In this document: positions 17,860 through 25,403 of the stretch, piece after piece
Layout of the letters: every line of letters begins with the position of its first letter
Numbering within the stretch: the stretch's first letter is position 1
Source: Vibrio ishigakensis
GTDB taxonomy: Bacteria; Pseudomonadota; Gammaproteobacteria; Enterobacterales; Vibrionaceae
Length of the DNA: 64,000 nucleotides
Reading direction: 5' to 3'
Assembly: GCF_024347675.1 (NCBI RefSeq)
Contig: NZ_AP024882.1
Span: 496,001 to 560,000 of the forward strand
Notes under the pieces: model-generated
Told to the model about the DNA's origin: nothing
The model's database searches: none
Seen by the model: the letters and a program-made list of their open reading frames with translations, nothing else
Made by a program: the position numbers and the translations under genes

Positions 17860-17981
17860 GTCAGCCCACTTATCCCTAAATCACTATAAACCCTAGGTTA
17901 AAAGTGCCTAAACCTAAAGCCAGTTAATACTGAGCTTATATGGCCCTAATCTGATCCCATTAAATCTTGAGGGTAACAAAT

Positions 17982-18572
17982 ATGGGGTCATTTCTAAGCT
18001 ACTACATCATATCTGCGTTGACGGTTGCAAGCCCAGGCTCAGCAGTCATCTTCACCATCACCAATACCATTACCAAAGGTCGGCTAGCAGCGGTGCGAGG
18101 CTTTATTGGGGTTGCCTTGGGAATTCTTATTGTAGGGTATGTCTCTCACGAGATATTAGTGCACATAGGTAAACAATTCTCACAGGGTTTGGCCTGGGTG
18201 AGTCTGTTTGGCGGAGCTTATTTTCTATGGCAGGCCATCGGTCTTTTTCGAGACAAGCCGAAGAAACAAGGCAGTAATAAAGTCGTATCGACTGAATTAA
18301 TAAGCAGGGTAATGATCAGTCTTTCCAATCCAAAGGCACTGCTGTTCTTTACCTCAGTGTTTCCACTCTACTTCAACAGCGAGATTCACTATTCGGTGTT
18401 TATCATTGCCTTTGCAGTGAACGTATTGCTGATTCATAGCTTGTATTGCTTAGGGGCGAGTCGATTTAAAACAGGGGCTTCTCATCAAGACAGAGTTTGG
18501 AAAGGCATTACCATTGCCTTATACCTATTCCTCTCTGTTGCCTGTTTCCTAAATTCCATGAACCAGCTTTAG
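17982..18572 (+). CDS. LysE family translocator
   Basis: A 196-residue inner-membrane exporter of the LysE/RhtB superfamily with about six hydrophobic helices. The family motif TVASPGSAVIFTITNTITKG is near the N-terminus, and a second conserved stretch SLSNPKALLFF is near residue 115. ATG 17982 is preferred over TTG 17967 and has GAGGG upstream. It probably exports amino acids or small amines and is likely controlled by the divergent LysR gene. Confidence 0.85.
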   Translation: MGSFLSYYIISALTVASPGSAVIFTITNTITKGRLAAVRGFIGVALGILIVGYVSHEILVHIGKQFSQGLAWVSLFGGAYFLWQAIGLFRDKPKKQGSNKVVSTELISRVMISLSNPKALLFFTSVFPLYFNSEIHYSVFIIAFAVNVLLIHSLYCLGASRFKTGASHQDRVWKGITIALYLFLSVACFLNSMNQL

Positions 18573-18577
18573 GTAGG

Positions 18578-18671
18578 GTAGTGAGTGATTTAGTAAGCAA
18601 AGTGTCGCTGGCAGGGAGCCAGTGCCAAGCCCGATGTATCTACGGCGTCTTTGCATCTAAACACTCACTAC
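18578..18671 (+). repeat. REP-like structured intergenic repeat (copy B)
   Basis: A 94-nt unit bounded by perfect 10-bp arms GTAGTGAGTG and CACTCACTAC. Inside are AAAGTGT, a GGC-AGGGA-GCC hairpin, CAAGCC and GTATCTACGGCG. The same blocks, in the same order, appear on the complement strand of the gap at about 4750-4866. No coding potential. Confidence 0.65.
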
Positions 18672-18734
18672 TTTATCAACCAGAGTAAGCCCAATGAAAT
18701 CGGCCGTACATCGACCAAATCGCATAAATTCAAA

Positions 18735-18763
18735 CAAAAAAAAGCCGGAGCGAAAGCTCCGGC
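18735..18763 (-). terminator. terminator of the saccharide cluster
   Basis: On the complement strand, stem GCCGGAGC/GCTCCGGC with a TTTC loop is followed by eight T, directly after the amylosucrase-family gene. Confidence 0.88.
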
Positions 18764-18770
18764 AACGGGG

Positions 18771-20690
18771 TTAAAACACCTGCAACCATAGGACGTCATA
18801 GGAGTTTAATGAAATCTCACTTCCAGTGATCTTTTTTCCAGAAAGCAGGTCAGTAACCTTGCCATTTCCAAGTACATCACAGATAGAAGCTGGAATAGTT
18901 TGTGAGTGCTCACTGAAGTTACAGATAGCCAATAGCTTGTCACCGTTCTCATGCTCACGGCAGTAAGCAAACAGATTATCGCGATAAGTACTCAGCACTG
19001 TGGTTTTCGCTTCACCGAATACTGGCATCGACTGGCGAAGTTCAATCATAGAGCGAAGTTCGCTGGATACACGGTGTTGGTAAGAGCTTGGGTCTTGCGC
19101 TAGTGCTACTGCTTCTTCAGTCACCTCTGGACGGTTAACCCAGCGCGCATCATCACGCTTAAACTCGTCTGCAAGATAAGAGTGGTCGTTAAGAATGCCT
19201 AGCTCATCACCTTGGTAGATTAGCGGGATACCACCGATGCTCAGGTTGATAGAGTTCAGAAGACGGATACGCTTGATAGCCCACTCAATCTGCACCTTAT
19301 CACCAGATTCAATTGCTTTTTCTAGACCAGCGAGAGAGGCTAGCGAACCACATACACGGCAGTCGCCCGTGGTTGGGTTAGCTTGGAAAGGCACACCCTT
19401 AGCAAACGAACCATCAAATTGGTCAGTGTAGAACTGGTTTAGAAAACGGCGGTGATCATAGCCATTGATGCCACGCTGATCGGCAACCGCATCATCGAAG
19501 GTCCAACCGATATCATCGTGACAACGGATGTAATTCACCCAGCTACAATCCGGTGAGATTTCGAAGCTCTTCTGTAGCGATGAGGTTAGAAGACCAGTTT
19601 GGCGTGTAGCTAGGCCCTCCCACATTAGTGCCATTAGCAATGGGTTGTAGGATAGTTGGCACTCACTTTTATCTATGTATTGAGCCACCTCATCTGGGTG
19701 CACGATGGCCTCAGATTTGAATAGTACCGATGGTGCAACGATCTGTAGGCAGTCATTGAAACATTGGATCAGGGTGTGCGCCTGAGGCAAGCTCTCGCAC
19801 TGAGTCCACTTCTGTTTCCAGATGAATGCTAGCGCGTCTAGACGAAGACCTTCACAACCGATGTTTGCTAGGAATAGCATCTCATCGGTGATGGCATTGA
19901 ACACTGCAGGGTTTGAGTAGTTTAGGTCCCACTGGAAGCTGTTAAACGTAGTCCATACCCACTTCTGCTGCTCTTCAAGGAAGGTGAAGCTACCACGACG
20001 TACCGTCGGGAAGATCTCGCGGCAGGTCTGATTGTAGTCATCCACTTCTTGCTTGTCGGTGAAGAAGTAGTAGTAGCCTTCCATCTCAGTATCGCCTGCT
20101 TTCGCGCCTTCTGCCCACACATGCTCGTCTGAGGTGTGGTTAAACACAAAGTCCAAAACTAGGCTGATGTCTTCGTCTGCTAGCGCGTCGGCAAGCGCAA
20201 CTAGGTCTTTCTCCGTTCCCAGTTTAGGATCTACGGTGCGATAGTCAGAAACCGCGTAGCCACCGTCACTGTCACCCTCTGGACTCTTGTACAGTGGCAT
20301 CAGGTGCAGGTAGTTAATACCTAGGCTCTTTAGGTATGGAATCTTCTCTTTGAGACCCTTAAGGTCGCCTGCGAATAGGTCTACATATACCGCCATACCT
20401 AGCATCTTTTCACTGCGATACCAAGTTGGGTTCTTTAAGCGAAGTTCATCACGGTTCTTTAGCTTTCGCTTACGGCTAGCAAACGCATTTGCAAGAGTAA
20501 GCACTAACTTCTGTAGGTGGAAAAAGAAGTCATACTGCTCACCATAAAGTTGGTGTAGCTTGCTTACCAGCGATGGGAAGGTCTGCTCGAGACGCTTCTC
20601 GAATACCTGCTGATCTTTCTTAGTCAGCTTAGGTAGGGTTACCGACTCAAGAACCTGAGTCAGTGCGCGTTGTGCTTGTGTCGGATTCAT
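18771..20690 (-). CDS. amylosucrase-family glucosyltransferase/sucrose hydrolase (GH13_4)
   Basis: A 639-residue GH13 enzyme. A helical N-terminal domain (about residues 1-90) precedes KMLGMAVYVDLFAGDL and the (beta/alpha)8 barrel with DFVFNHTSDEH. Catalytic residues are Asp285 (GLRLDALAF), Glu327 (FKSEAIV) and Asp392-Asp393 (RCHDDIGW). Their spacing and numbering almost equal Neisseria amylosucrase (Asp286, Glu328, Asp393). Amylosucrase splits sucrose and extends alpha-1,4-glucan; some relatives only hydrolyse sucrose. There is no signal peptide, so it acts in the cytoplasm. Last gene of the cluster; the start overlaps the GH32 stop (TAATG). Confidence 0.88.
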   Translation of the reverse strand: MNPTQAQRALTQVLESVTLPKLTKKDQQVFEKRLEQTFPSLVSKLHQLYGEQYDFFFHLQKLVLTLANAFASRKRKLKNRDELRLKNPTWYRSEKMLGMAVYVDLFAGDLKGLKEKIPYLKSLGINYLHLMPLYKSPEGDSDGGYAVSDYRTVDPKLGTEKDLVALADALADEDISLVLDFVFNHTSDEHVWAEGAKAGDTEMEGYYYFFTDKQEVDDYNQTCREIFPTVRRGSFTFLEEQQKWVWTTFNSFQWDLNYSNPAVFNAITDEMLFLANIGCEGLRLDALAFIWKQKWTQCESLPQAHTLIQCFNDCLQIVAPSVLFKSEAIVHPDEVAQYIDKSECQLSYNPLLMALMWEGLATRQTGLLTSSLQKSFEISPDCSWVNYIRCHDDIGWTFDDAVADQRGINGYDHRRFLNQFYTDQFDGSFAKGVPFQANPTTGDCRVCGSLASLAGLEKAIESGDKVQIEWAIKRIRLLNSINLSIGGIPLIYQGDELGILNDHSYLADEFKRDDARWVNRPEVTEEAVALAQDPSSYQHRVSSELRSMIELRQSMPVFGEAKTTVLSTYRDNLFAYCREHENGDKLLAICNFSEHSQTIPASICDVLGNGKVTDLLSGKKITGSEISLNSYDVLWLQVF

Positions 20691-22168
20691 TATTCTTCTT
20701 CTCCAGCCAAACTTTTGGTTGTTAGATTTTGTAGGTGTAATTCGCCTTGGTTGACTTCAAAAAGGCAACTCGCTTCAGTGTCTTGGGCAAAAGCTAGGTT
20801 GGTGAAGCTAAATTCACCTCGGTTGATCAAAAACTCCACTGAGCCAGCATCAACCAGAATTTCTAGATGCAGTTCACCGCTTGCTGGTACTACTACACGA
20901 TAATCATGCGGATAGTGCTCATCGATACGCGCTGAGCCAAACTGCCCTTTACGAATCGAGCGTACCTCGATGCCTTTTTTAACCTGTGTCAGCTCAAACT
21001 GGATTTCTGCATCTTTGAACAGAGAAATGGTAAGGGTCTGTTCATCTGCCAGCATTACATCCATAGACGCCTTCAGCACCGAGCCTTGAGCGAACAGTTG
21101 CATGCCTTGCGCCTTGGTTTGCTCTAGGTGCTGAGTATCTAACTGAAGTGCACTGTCGAGCTCGGCTACCAAGCGCTGCCCTACCCTCAAACCAGCAGTG
21201 GATTCAAATAGGAACAGTTCTCTTGGCATAGCCATTGAGCTGCGGAATTCTTTGGTTGGCAGTTCCAATGAGTACTGGTGGTTACTCATCCAAGTACTGA
21301 CGATACGACGGCCATCTTCTGCAGGGATATCTGAGAAAGACTGAGTGGCGTAATAGTCGCGACCAAAGTCCAACCACAGCACCTCTTCTGGGTGGTTATG
21401 GTTAGTAAAGCGCTCGCCATCGAAATCACCAATGAAGTACTGAGTGCCTGCGCCACCGCAGTGTGCGCCCTCGCCAATACCAACCACTAGGATCCAACGA
21501 GATTCATCTTTGCCTTCCACATTAAGCTCAAACAGATCTGGGCACTCCCAAGGGCCCTTACTGTGCGCGCCATGGCGATAGCCAAACTCAGAGACCAGAG
21601 TCCAGTCGATAAGATTAGTAGAGCGATAAAATTCGATATGCTGACCGCAAGACACCACCATCACATAAGCCTGAGAAGCTTCATGCCACAGCACCTTAGG
21701 ATCACGAAAGTCTGGGTTACCGCGCGCTGGGATAATTGGCGCACCGTTATTGTATTTAGTCCAGTTGATGCCATCTTGACTGTAAGCCAGAGACTGCTGC
21801 TGGATTGGGTCTTCCACTTCAGTGCCGTCTGCAAGAGTCACCTTCGGCTGAAGAAAGCTGGTGTAGAAGGCCAGTAGACCCGGTTTACCAGCTACAAATA
21901 GACCCAAAACGTTATCGGTATCTACGATGGCGCTGCCAGAGAAACACATACCTGACTCATCCGGATACAGTGCAGGTTCTAGCTCCTGCCAATGGATAAG
22001 GTCAGTACTTACCTTATGTCCCCAGTGCATCGGTCCCCACACGGTATCTTGCGGGTAGTATTGATAAAACTGGTGGTATTGGCCGCCAAAATAGACCAAA
22101 CCGTTGGGATCGTTCATCCAACCAGAGTCTGGTGTCATGTGCAGGTGTGGGCGGTATTTCTCAAGCAT
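20690..22168 (-). CDS. GH32 beta-fructosidase (sucrose-cleaving)
   Basis: A 492-residue GH32 enzyme with a five-bladed propeller and a C-terminal beta-sandwich. Key motifs: WMNDPNG with nucleophile Asp20, FRDPKV (transition-state Asp) and WECPDLF (acid/base Glu). No signal peptide, so it works on imported sugar. It could be called sucrose-6-phosphate hydrolase, but no PTS gene is present, so unphosphorylated sucrose or a sucrose-containing oligosaccharide is more likely. The start is uncertain: ATG 22168 or 22186; an earlier ATG at 22246 adds unlikely residues. Translationally coupled to the GH13 gene. Confidence 0.86.
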   Translation of the reverse strand: MLEKYRPHLHMTPDSGWMNDPNGLVYFGGQYHQFYQYYPQDTVWGPMHWGHKVSTDLIHWQELEPALYPDESGMCFSGSAIVDTDNVLGLFVAGKPGLLAFYTSFLQPKVTLADGTEVEDPIQQQSLAYSQDGINWTKYNNGAPIIPARGNPDFRDPKVLWHEASQAYVMVVSCGQHIEFYRSTNLIDWTLVSEFGYRHGAHSKGPWECPDLFELNVEGKDESRWILVVGIGEGAHCGGAGTQYFIGDFDGERFTNHNHPEEVLWLDFGRDYYATQSFSDIPAEDGRRIVSTWMSNHQYSLELPTKEFRSSMAMPRELFLFESTAGLRVGQRLVAELDSALQLDTQHLEQTKAQGMQLFAQGSVLKASMDVMLADEQTLTISLFKDAEIQFELTQVKKGIEVRSIRKGQFGSARIDEHYPHDYRVVVPASGELHLEILVDAGSVEFLINRGEFSFTNLAFAQDTEASCLFEVNQGELHLQNLTTKSLAGEEE

Positions 22169-22285
22169 AACTTCACTCTTTTGCATTGATATACATCTAG
22201 GGTTAGGCAGGCAAATTTCCCCCTTCTGATGTAGGTCACACATCAAAAATTTGCCTACCCAAGCCTAGAGGTACAGTGCTAGGTC

Positions 22286-22309
22286 GGGCCCTCATCGGGG
22301 GGAGGGCCC
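22286..22309 (-). promoter_or_regulatory. GC-rich hairpin between porin and GH32 genes
   Basis: GGGCCCTC/GAGGGCCC, an 8-bp perfect stem with an 8-nt C-rich loop on the transcribed strand and no T-run. It is more likely an mRNA stabiliser or processing barrier protecting the upstream porin message than a terminator. Confidence 0.6.
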
Positions 22310-22324
22310 TAGCTTCAGAAGCGA

Positions 22325-23350
22325 TTAGAAGCTGTAGTTGATACCTAGGATAAATAGCGGGATGTAGCCGTCATATTTTTCCTTAGCAGTGTCAGTAAAT
22401 TCGATCTTCTTGTAGCTAACTTCGGTGAATACACGCCAGCTGTTGGTGATCGGGTAGTTCGCAGAGATACCTAGCTTGCTGTAGTCTTCTGCCCACTCGT
22501 GTTGACCAGTGATGTCGTTCTCTTTCTCAAATGAACCAAACTCACCCCATAGAGATGCAGACAGTTTGCCCCAGCTGTACCAGATACCCGGTTTGATGAT
22601 GGTTTCGGTTTCAGTTAGACGAGCGCCGTCTTTGCCCTTCCACTCACCTACTTGATAACGGAAATTCAGCCACGCACCTGCGTTGTCAGAGATCTTGTAG
22701 CCGAAGCCTGGCTCAAGCTCGTAGTAAGGGAACTCACCCGCGTCACGCTTGTATTCAACGTGATAAAGAGCATAACCGTGCACCTCTAGATTGTCGGTTA
22801 GCTGGTAGCTACCAAATACCTTACCGCCCGGAGTTAGACGCTTATCGATACTCTCAGCTGCCAGTTTTACCCCCCAACCCACAGAACCACGGTCAAACCC
22901 ATAAGCCTTGTTCGCGTAAACTTCTTGGATAGCGTTCACATCGCCATAATCAGCATGCTTTAGGTTGCCTTGGAACAACTCTTCACGGCCTGAATAGAAA
23001 CCGAAGTCCCAGCCTGGTAGGTCATCGTGGCGGAAGTTACCCTGCGCTAGGGTGTACTTAACCTTACCTGAGTTGCCACCACGGTCATCAACTACACGCT
23101 CAATCTCGATGTTGGTGCCAAGTACGCCATGTAGACGACCTTCTTCTTTCTCTTGTGTGTTGGTTACTGTAAGAAGTTCCGCGGTAGAAACCTCTTCTTT
23201 AACCGCAACAAGCTGACCTTTTGATTGATTAGCTTCTTTGCCTTGAACTTCCGCAGTTTCGGTTGCTTGAGTTTCGCCTTCTTCCGCTAAAACTGGAGTC
23301 ATATAAAGGGATGCAAGCGCGATAGAAGTCGCTAATACTGTTTTTTTCAC
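22325..23350 (-). CDS. OmpG-like carbohydrate porin
   Basis: A 341-residue outer-membrane protein. The signal peptide ends at about residue 22 (VLAEE). It is followed by a charged Glu/Gln/Lys-rich linker (about 23-60), then amphipathic strands of a barrel ending in the outer-membrane signature GINYSF. The style and position next to a ycjV-like gene match OmpG, the monomeric porin of the E. coli ycj cluster. It starts with GTG after AGGTAACCACC. The linker is longer than in OmpG (301 residues). It would admit oligosaccharides to the periplasmic binding protein. Confidence 0.78.
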   Translation of the reverse strand: MKKTVLATSIALASLYMTPVLAEEGETQATETAEVQGKEANQSKGQLVAVKEEVSTAELLTVTNTQEKEEGRLHGVLGTNIEIERVVDDRGGNSGKVKYTLAQGNFRHDDLPGWDFGFYSGREELFQGNLKHADYGDVNAIQEVYANKAYGFDRGSVGWGVKLAAESIDKRLTPGGKVFGSYQLTDNLEVHGYALYHVEYKRDAGEFPYYELEPGFGYKISDNAGAWLNFRYQVGEWKGKDGARLTETETIIKPGIWYSWGKLSASLWGEFGSFEKENDITGQHEWAEDYSKLGISANYPITNSWRVFTEVSYKKIEFTDTAKEKYDGYIPLFILGINYSF

Positions 23351-23382
23351 GGTGGTTACCTTATTATTTTCCTTGTCGTAAA

Positions 23383-23500
23383 GGTTCTCGCGCCAACGAG
23401 AACCACTTCATTGCCTGCGCCAACAGGCATTTTCTCGCTCAAATGACTGATTTTTATGAATTTTGAGCGTAGAAATCCTAAGCCCGCCGCCAAGCGGGCT
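23383..23500 (-). promoter_or_regulatory. three stem-loops with an identical six-base loop upstream of the porin
   Basis: Perfect hairpins at 23383-23404 (stem GGTTCTCG), 23412-23429 (stem TGCCTG) and 23481-23500 (stem AGCCCGC). The stems differ but all three loops are CGCCAA on the + strand, that is TTGGCG in the mRNA of this cluster. A further stem CGCTCAAA/TTTGAGCG (23436-23469) lies between the second and third. Conserved loops on unrelated stems suggest recognition by a protein or RNA. The third also looks like a terminator for + strand transcription (T7 follows). Confidence 0.7.
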
Positions 23501-23533
23501 TTTTTTATTCGGTAATTTTTGTAGGGTTGAGCT

Positions 23534-24667
23534 TTAGCCAGCCATGCTTACTTGTGGCGGTAGAGTGATTAGCTCGTCCATGGTCATGCCACGTTCGAAA
23601 GCCTTTCCTTTGCTATCAAACAGGTGACATTTTTCTGCTGGGATACGGATATTTAGGCGCTGTCCCACTTCCACATGTACTGTTCCAGGTACACGTACAA
23701 GCACTTCCTGACCACCTTTAACTAGGGTGGTGTAAAGCAGGGATTCAGTGCCCAGTCTTTCAAGGCCCTCAACAACAACACCTACACCCTCTTCTGCAAG
23801 GTGGATATCTTCAGGACGGATACCTAGGGTCATTAGAGCGCCCTCCGTAGCCAGAGAGGCATCAACATCAGCAGCGAAGGTGTAGTCACCCACTTCTACA
23901 GATGCTTGAGAGTCGGTTGCACTCTTAAGAGTGGCTGGCAGTAGGTTCATCTTTGGTGAGCCAATGAAGCCTGCAACGAACAGAGTTTTCGGGAAGTAGT
24001 AGAGATCCAGAGGAGAACCAACTTGTTCGATGTTGCCACTGCGAAGTACAACGATCTTGTCTGCTAGAGTCATAGCTTCTACCTGATCATGGGTCACGTA
24101 GATAACGGTCGACTTGAGCTTTTGGTGATACTCCGCTAGCTGTAGGCGCATGCGCACACGTAGCGAGGCATCGAGATTTGATAGGGGCTCATCAAGCAAG
24201 AACAGCTTAGGGTGACGAACGATAGCACGGCCGATTGCCACACGCTGACGCTGACCACCAGATAGCTGGCTTGGTTTCTGCTGAAGAAGGTTAGTTAGCT
24301 CGAGCATCTCAGCCACTTCGCGCACAGATACTTCGATCTCTTGCTTAGGCTTCTTCGCTAGCTGTAGACCGAATGCGATGTTCTCGTACACCGTCATGTG
24401 TGGGTAAAGGGCGTAAGACTGAAATACCATGCCGATGCCACGGTCGGTTGGAGATAGGTTGTTTACTACCTCGCCGTCTAGGCACATGTCACCTGAGGAG
24501 ATCTCTTCAAGGCCAGCCACCATACGTAGCATGGTTGATTTACCACAGCCCGATGGTCCAACAAACACAGTGAACTCACCATCTTCGATGGTTAAGTTGG
24601 CATCCTTAATGATATGTGCACCGTCAGGATAAATTTTATTGATGTTTTTCAGTTCTAAACGAGCCAT
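23534..24667 (-). CDS. sugar ABC transporter ATPase, UgpC/MsmK/YcjV type
   Basis: A 377-residue ATPase of the CUT1 sugar-importer class. Walker A is GPSGCGKST (residues 37-45), signature LSGGQRQRVAIGRA, Walker B LFLLDEPLSNLD and a switch His in VIYVTHDQ. A C-terminal TOBE/regulatory domain covers about 240-377 (GIRPEDIHL). Start 24667 (MARLELKN) has AGGTAAG upstream; the longer frame from 24727 has no ribosome site. It would power the two permeases at 27756-30261. Homologous by position to E. coli ycjV. Confidence 0.9.
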   Translation of the reverse strand: MARLELKNINKIYPDGAHIIKDANLTIEDGEFTVFVGPSGCGKSTMLRMVAGLEEISSGDMCLDGEVVNNLSPTDRGIGMVFQSYALYPHMTVYENIAFGLQLAKKPKQEIEVSVREVAEMLELTNLLQQKPSQLSGGQRQRVAIGRAIVRHPKLFLLDEPLSNLDASLRVRMRLQLAEYHQKLKSTVIYVTHDQVEAMTLADKIVVLRSGNIEQVGSPLDLYYFPKTLFVAGFIGSPKMNLLPATLKSATDSQASVEVGDYTFAADVDASLATEGALMTLGIRPEDIHLAEEGVGVVVEGLERLGTESLLYTTLVKGGQEVLVRVPGTVHVEVGQRLNIRIPAEKCHLFDSKGKAFERGMTMDELITLPPQVSMAG

Positions 24668-24770
24668 TTTCTTACCTAATGTTTCTAAATTCTTGCTGTA
24701 AGCCACCAGCGGTAGGGGGTTGCGCACATCCTTAAAAGGACAAATAGGATGTGCGCAAGTGAAGCGATTT

Positions 24771-25403
24771 TTACAGAACTTCGCTCAGGTTCAGTTTGCC
24801 GGTGTCAGCCACACACCAAGTCGCGTGACCTACGCGATCTTGTGGACCGATACCGATAACGCGCATGCCCGCTTCTTTAGCTGCATCCACGCCCGCTTCT
24901 GCGTCTTCAACAACGATACACTCATCAGCGTTCACACCTACTTGGCCTGCCGCGTGGATGAATACGTCTGGAGCTGGCTTAGAGCGAGTTACAGACCAAC
25001 CGTCACCGATAGCATCAAACAGAGGCGTTAGGCCCAGTTTGTGTAGGATAGGACGCGCATTCTTGCTTGCAGACGCTAGTGCTACCTTGATGCCACGAGC
25101 GTTAAGCTCAAGTAGGAACTGCTCGATACCTGGCAGTACGTCTTCTGCAGAGATGGTGTCTAGCAATTGAACGTAGTAGTCGTTCTTGCGAGTCATTAGC
25201 TCTGCAAACTTCTCTTCAGAGATCTCTGCACCATTCAGGATGATGTTTAGAGACGCTTGACGAGATACACCACGTAGCTGCTCGTTGATCTCACGGTCGA
25301 AGTGGTAGCCTTCTTCGTCTGCCATGCGTTGCCACGCTTGGTAGTGAAGCTCAGCGGTATCTGTGATAACGCCGTCTAGGTCGAAGATAAATGCCTTACA
25401 CAT
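24771..25403 (-). CDS. pgmB: beta-phosphoglucomutase
   Basis: A 210-residue HAD-superfamily enzyme that converts beta-glucose 1-phosphate to glucose 6-phosphate. The catalytic Asp8 and Asp10 are in FDLDGVITDT. Later motifs: SASKNARPIL (motif II Ser), a Lys in RSKPAPDVF (motif III) and VVEDAEAGVDAA (motif IV). The start overlaps the GH65 stop by 8 nt (ATGTGTAA). It completes GH65 phosphorolysis, which yields beta-glucose 1-phosphate. Matches ycjU in the E. coli cluster. Confidence 0.92.
   Translation of the reverse strand: MCKAFIFDLDGVITDTAELHYQAWQRMADEEGYHFDREINEQLRGVSRQASLNIILNGAEISEEKFAELMTRKNDYYVQLLDTISAEDVLPGIEQFLLELNARGIKVALASASKNARPILHKLGLTPLFDAIGDGWSVTRSKPAPDVFIHAAGQVGVNADECIVVEDAEAGVDAAKEAGMRVIGIGPQDRVGHATWCVADTGKLNLSEVL

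Noticed and set aside
20690..22168. Naming GH32 as sucrose-6-phosphate hydrolase
   Set aside because: No PTS gene or sugar phosphorylation is present; the ABC importer brings in unphosphorylated sugar.
23481..23510. Simple + strand terminator at the third hairpin
   Set aside because: No + strand gene lies upstream, and the hairpin shares its loop with two neighbours, so it was listed as part of the hairpin set instead.
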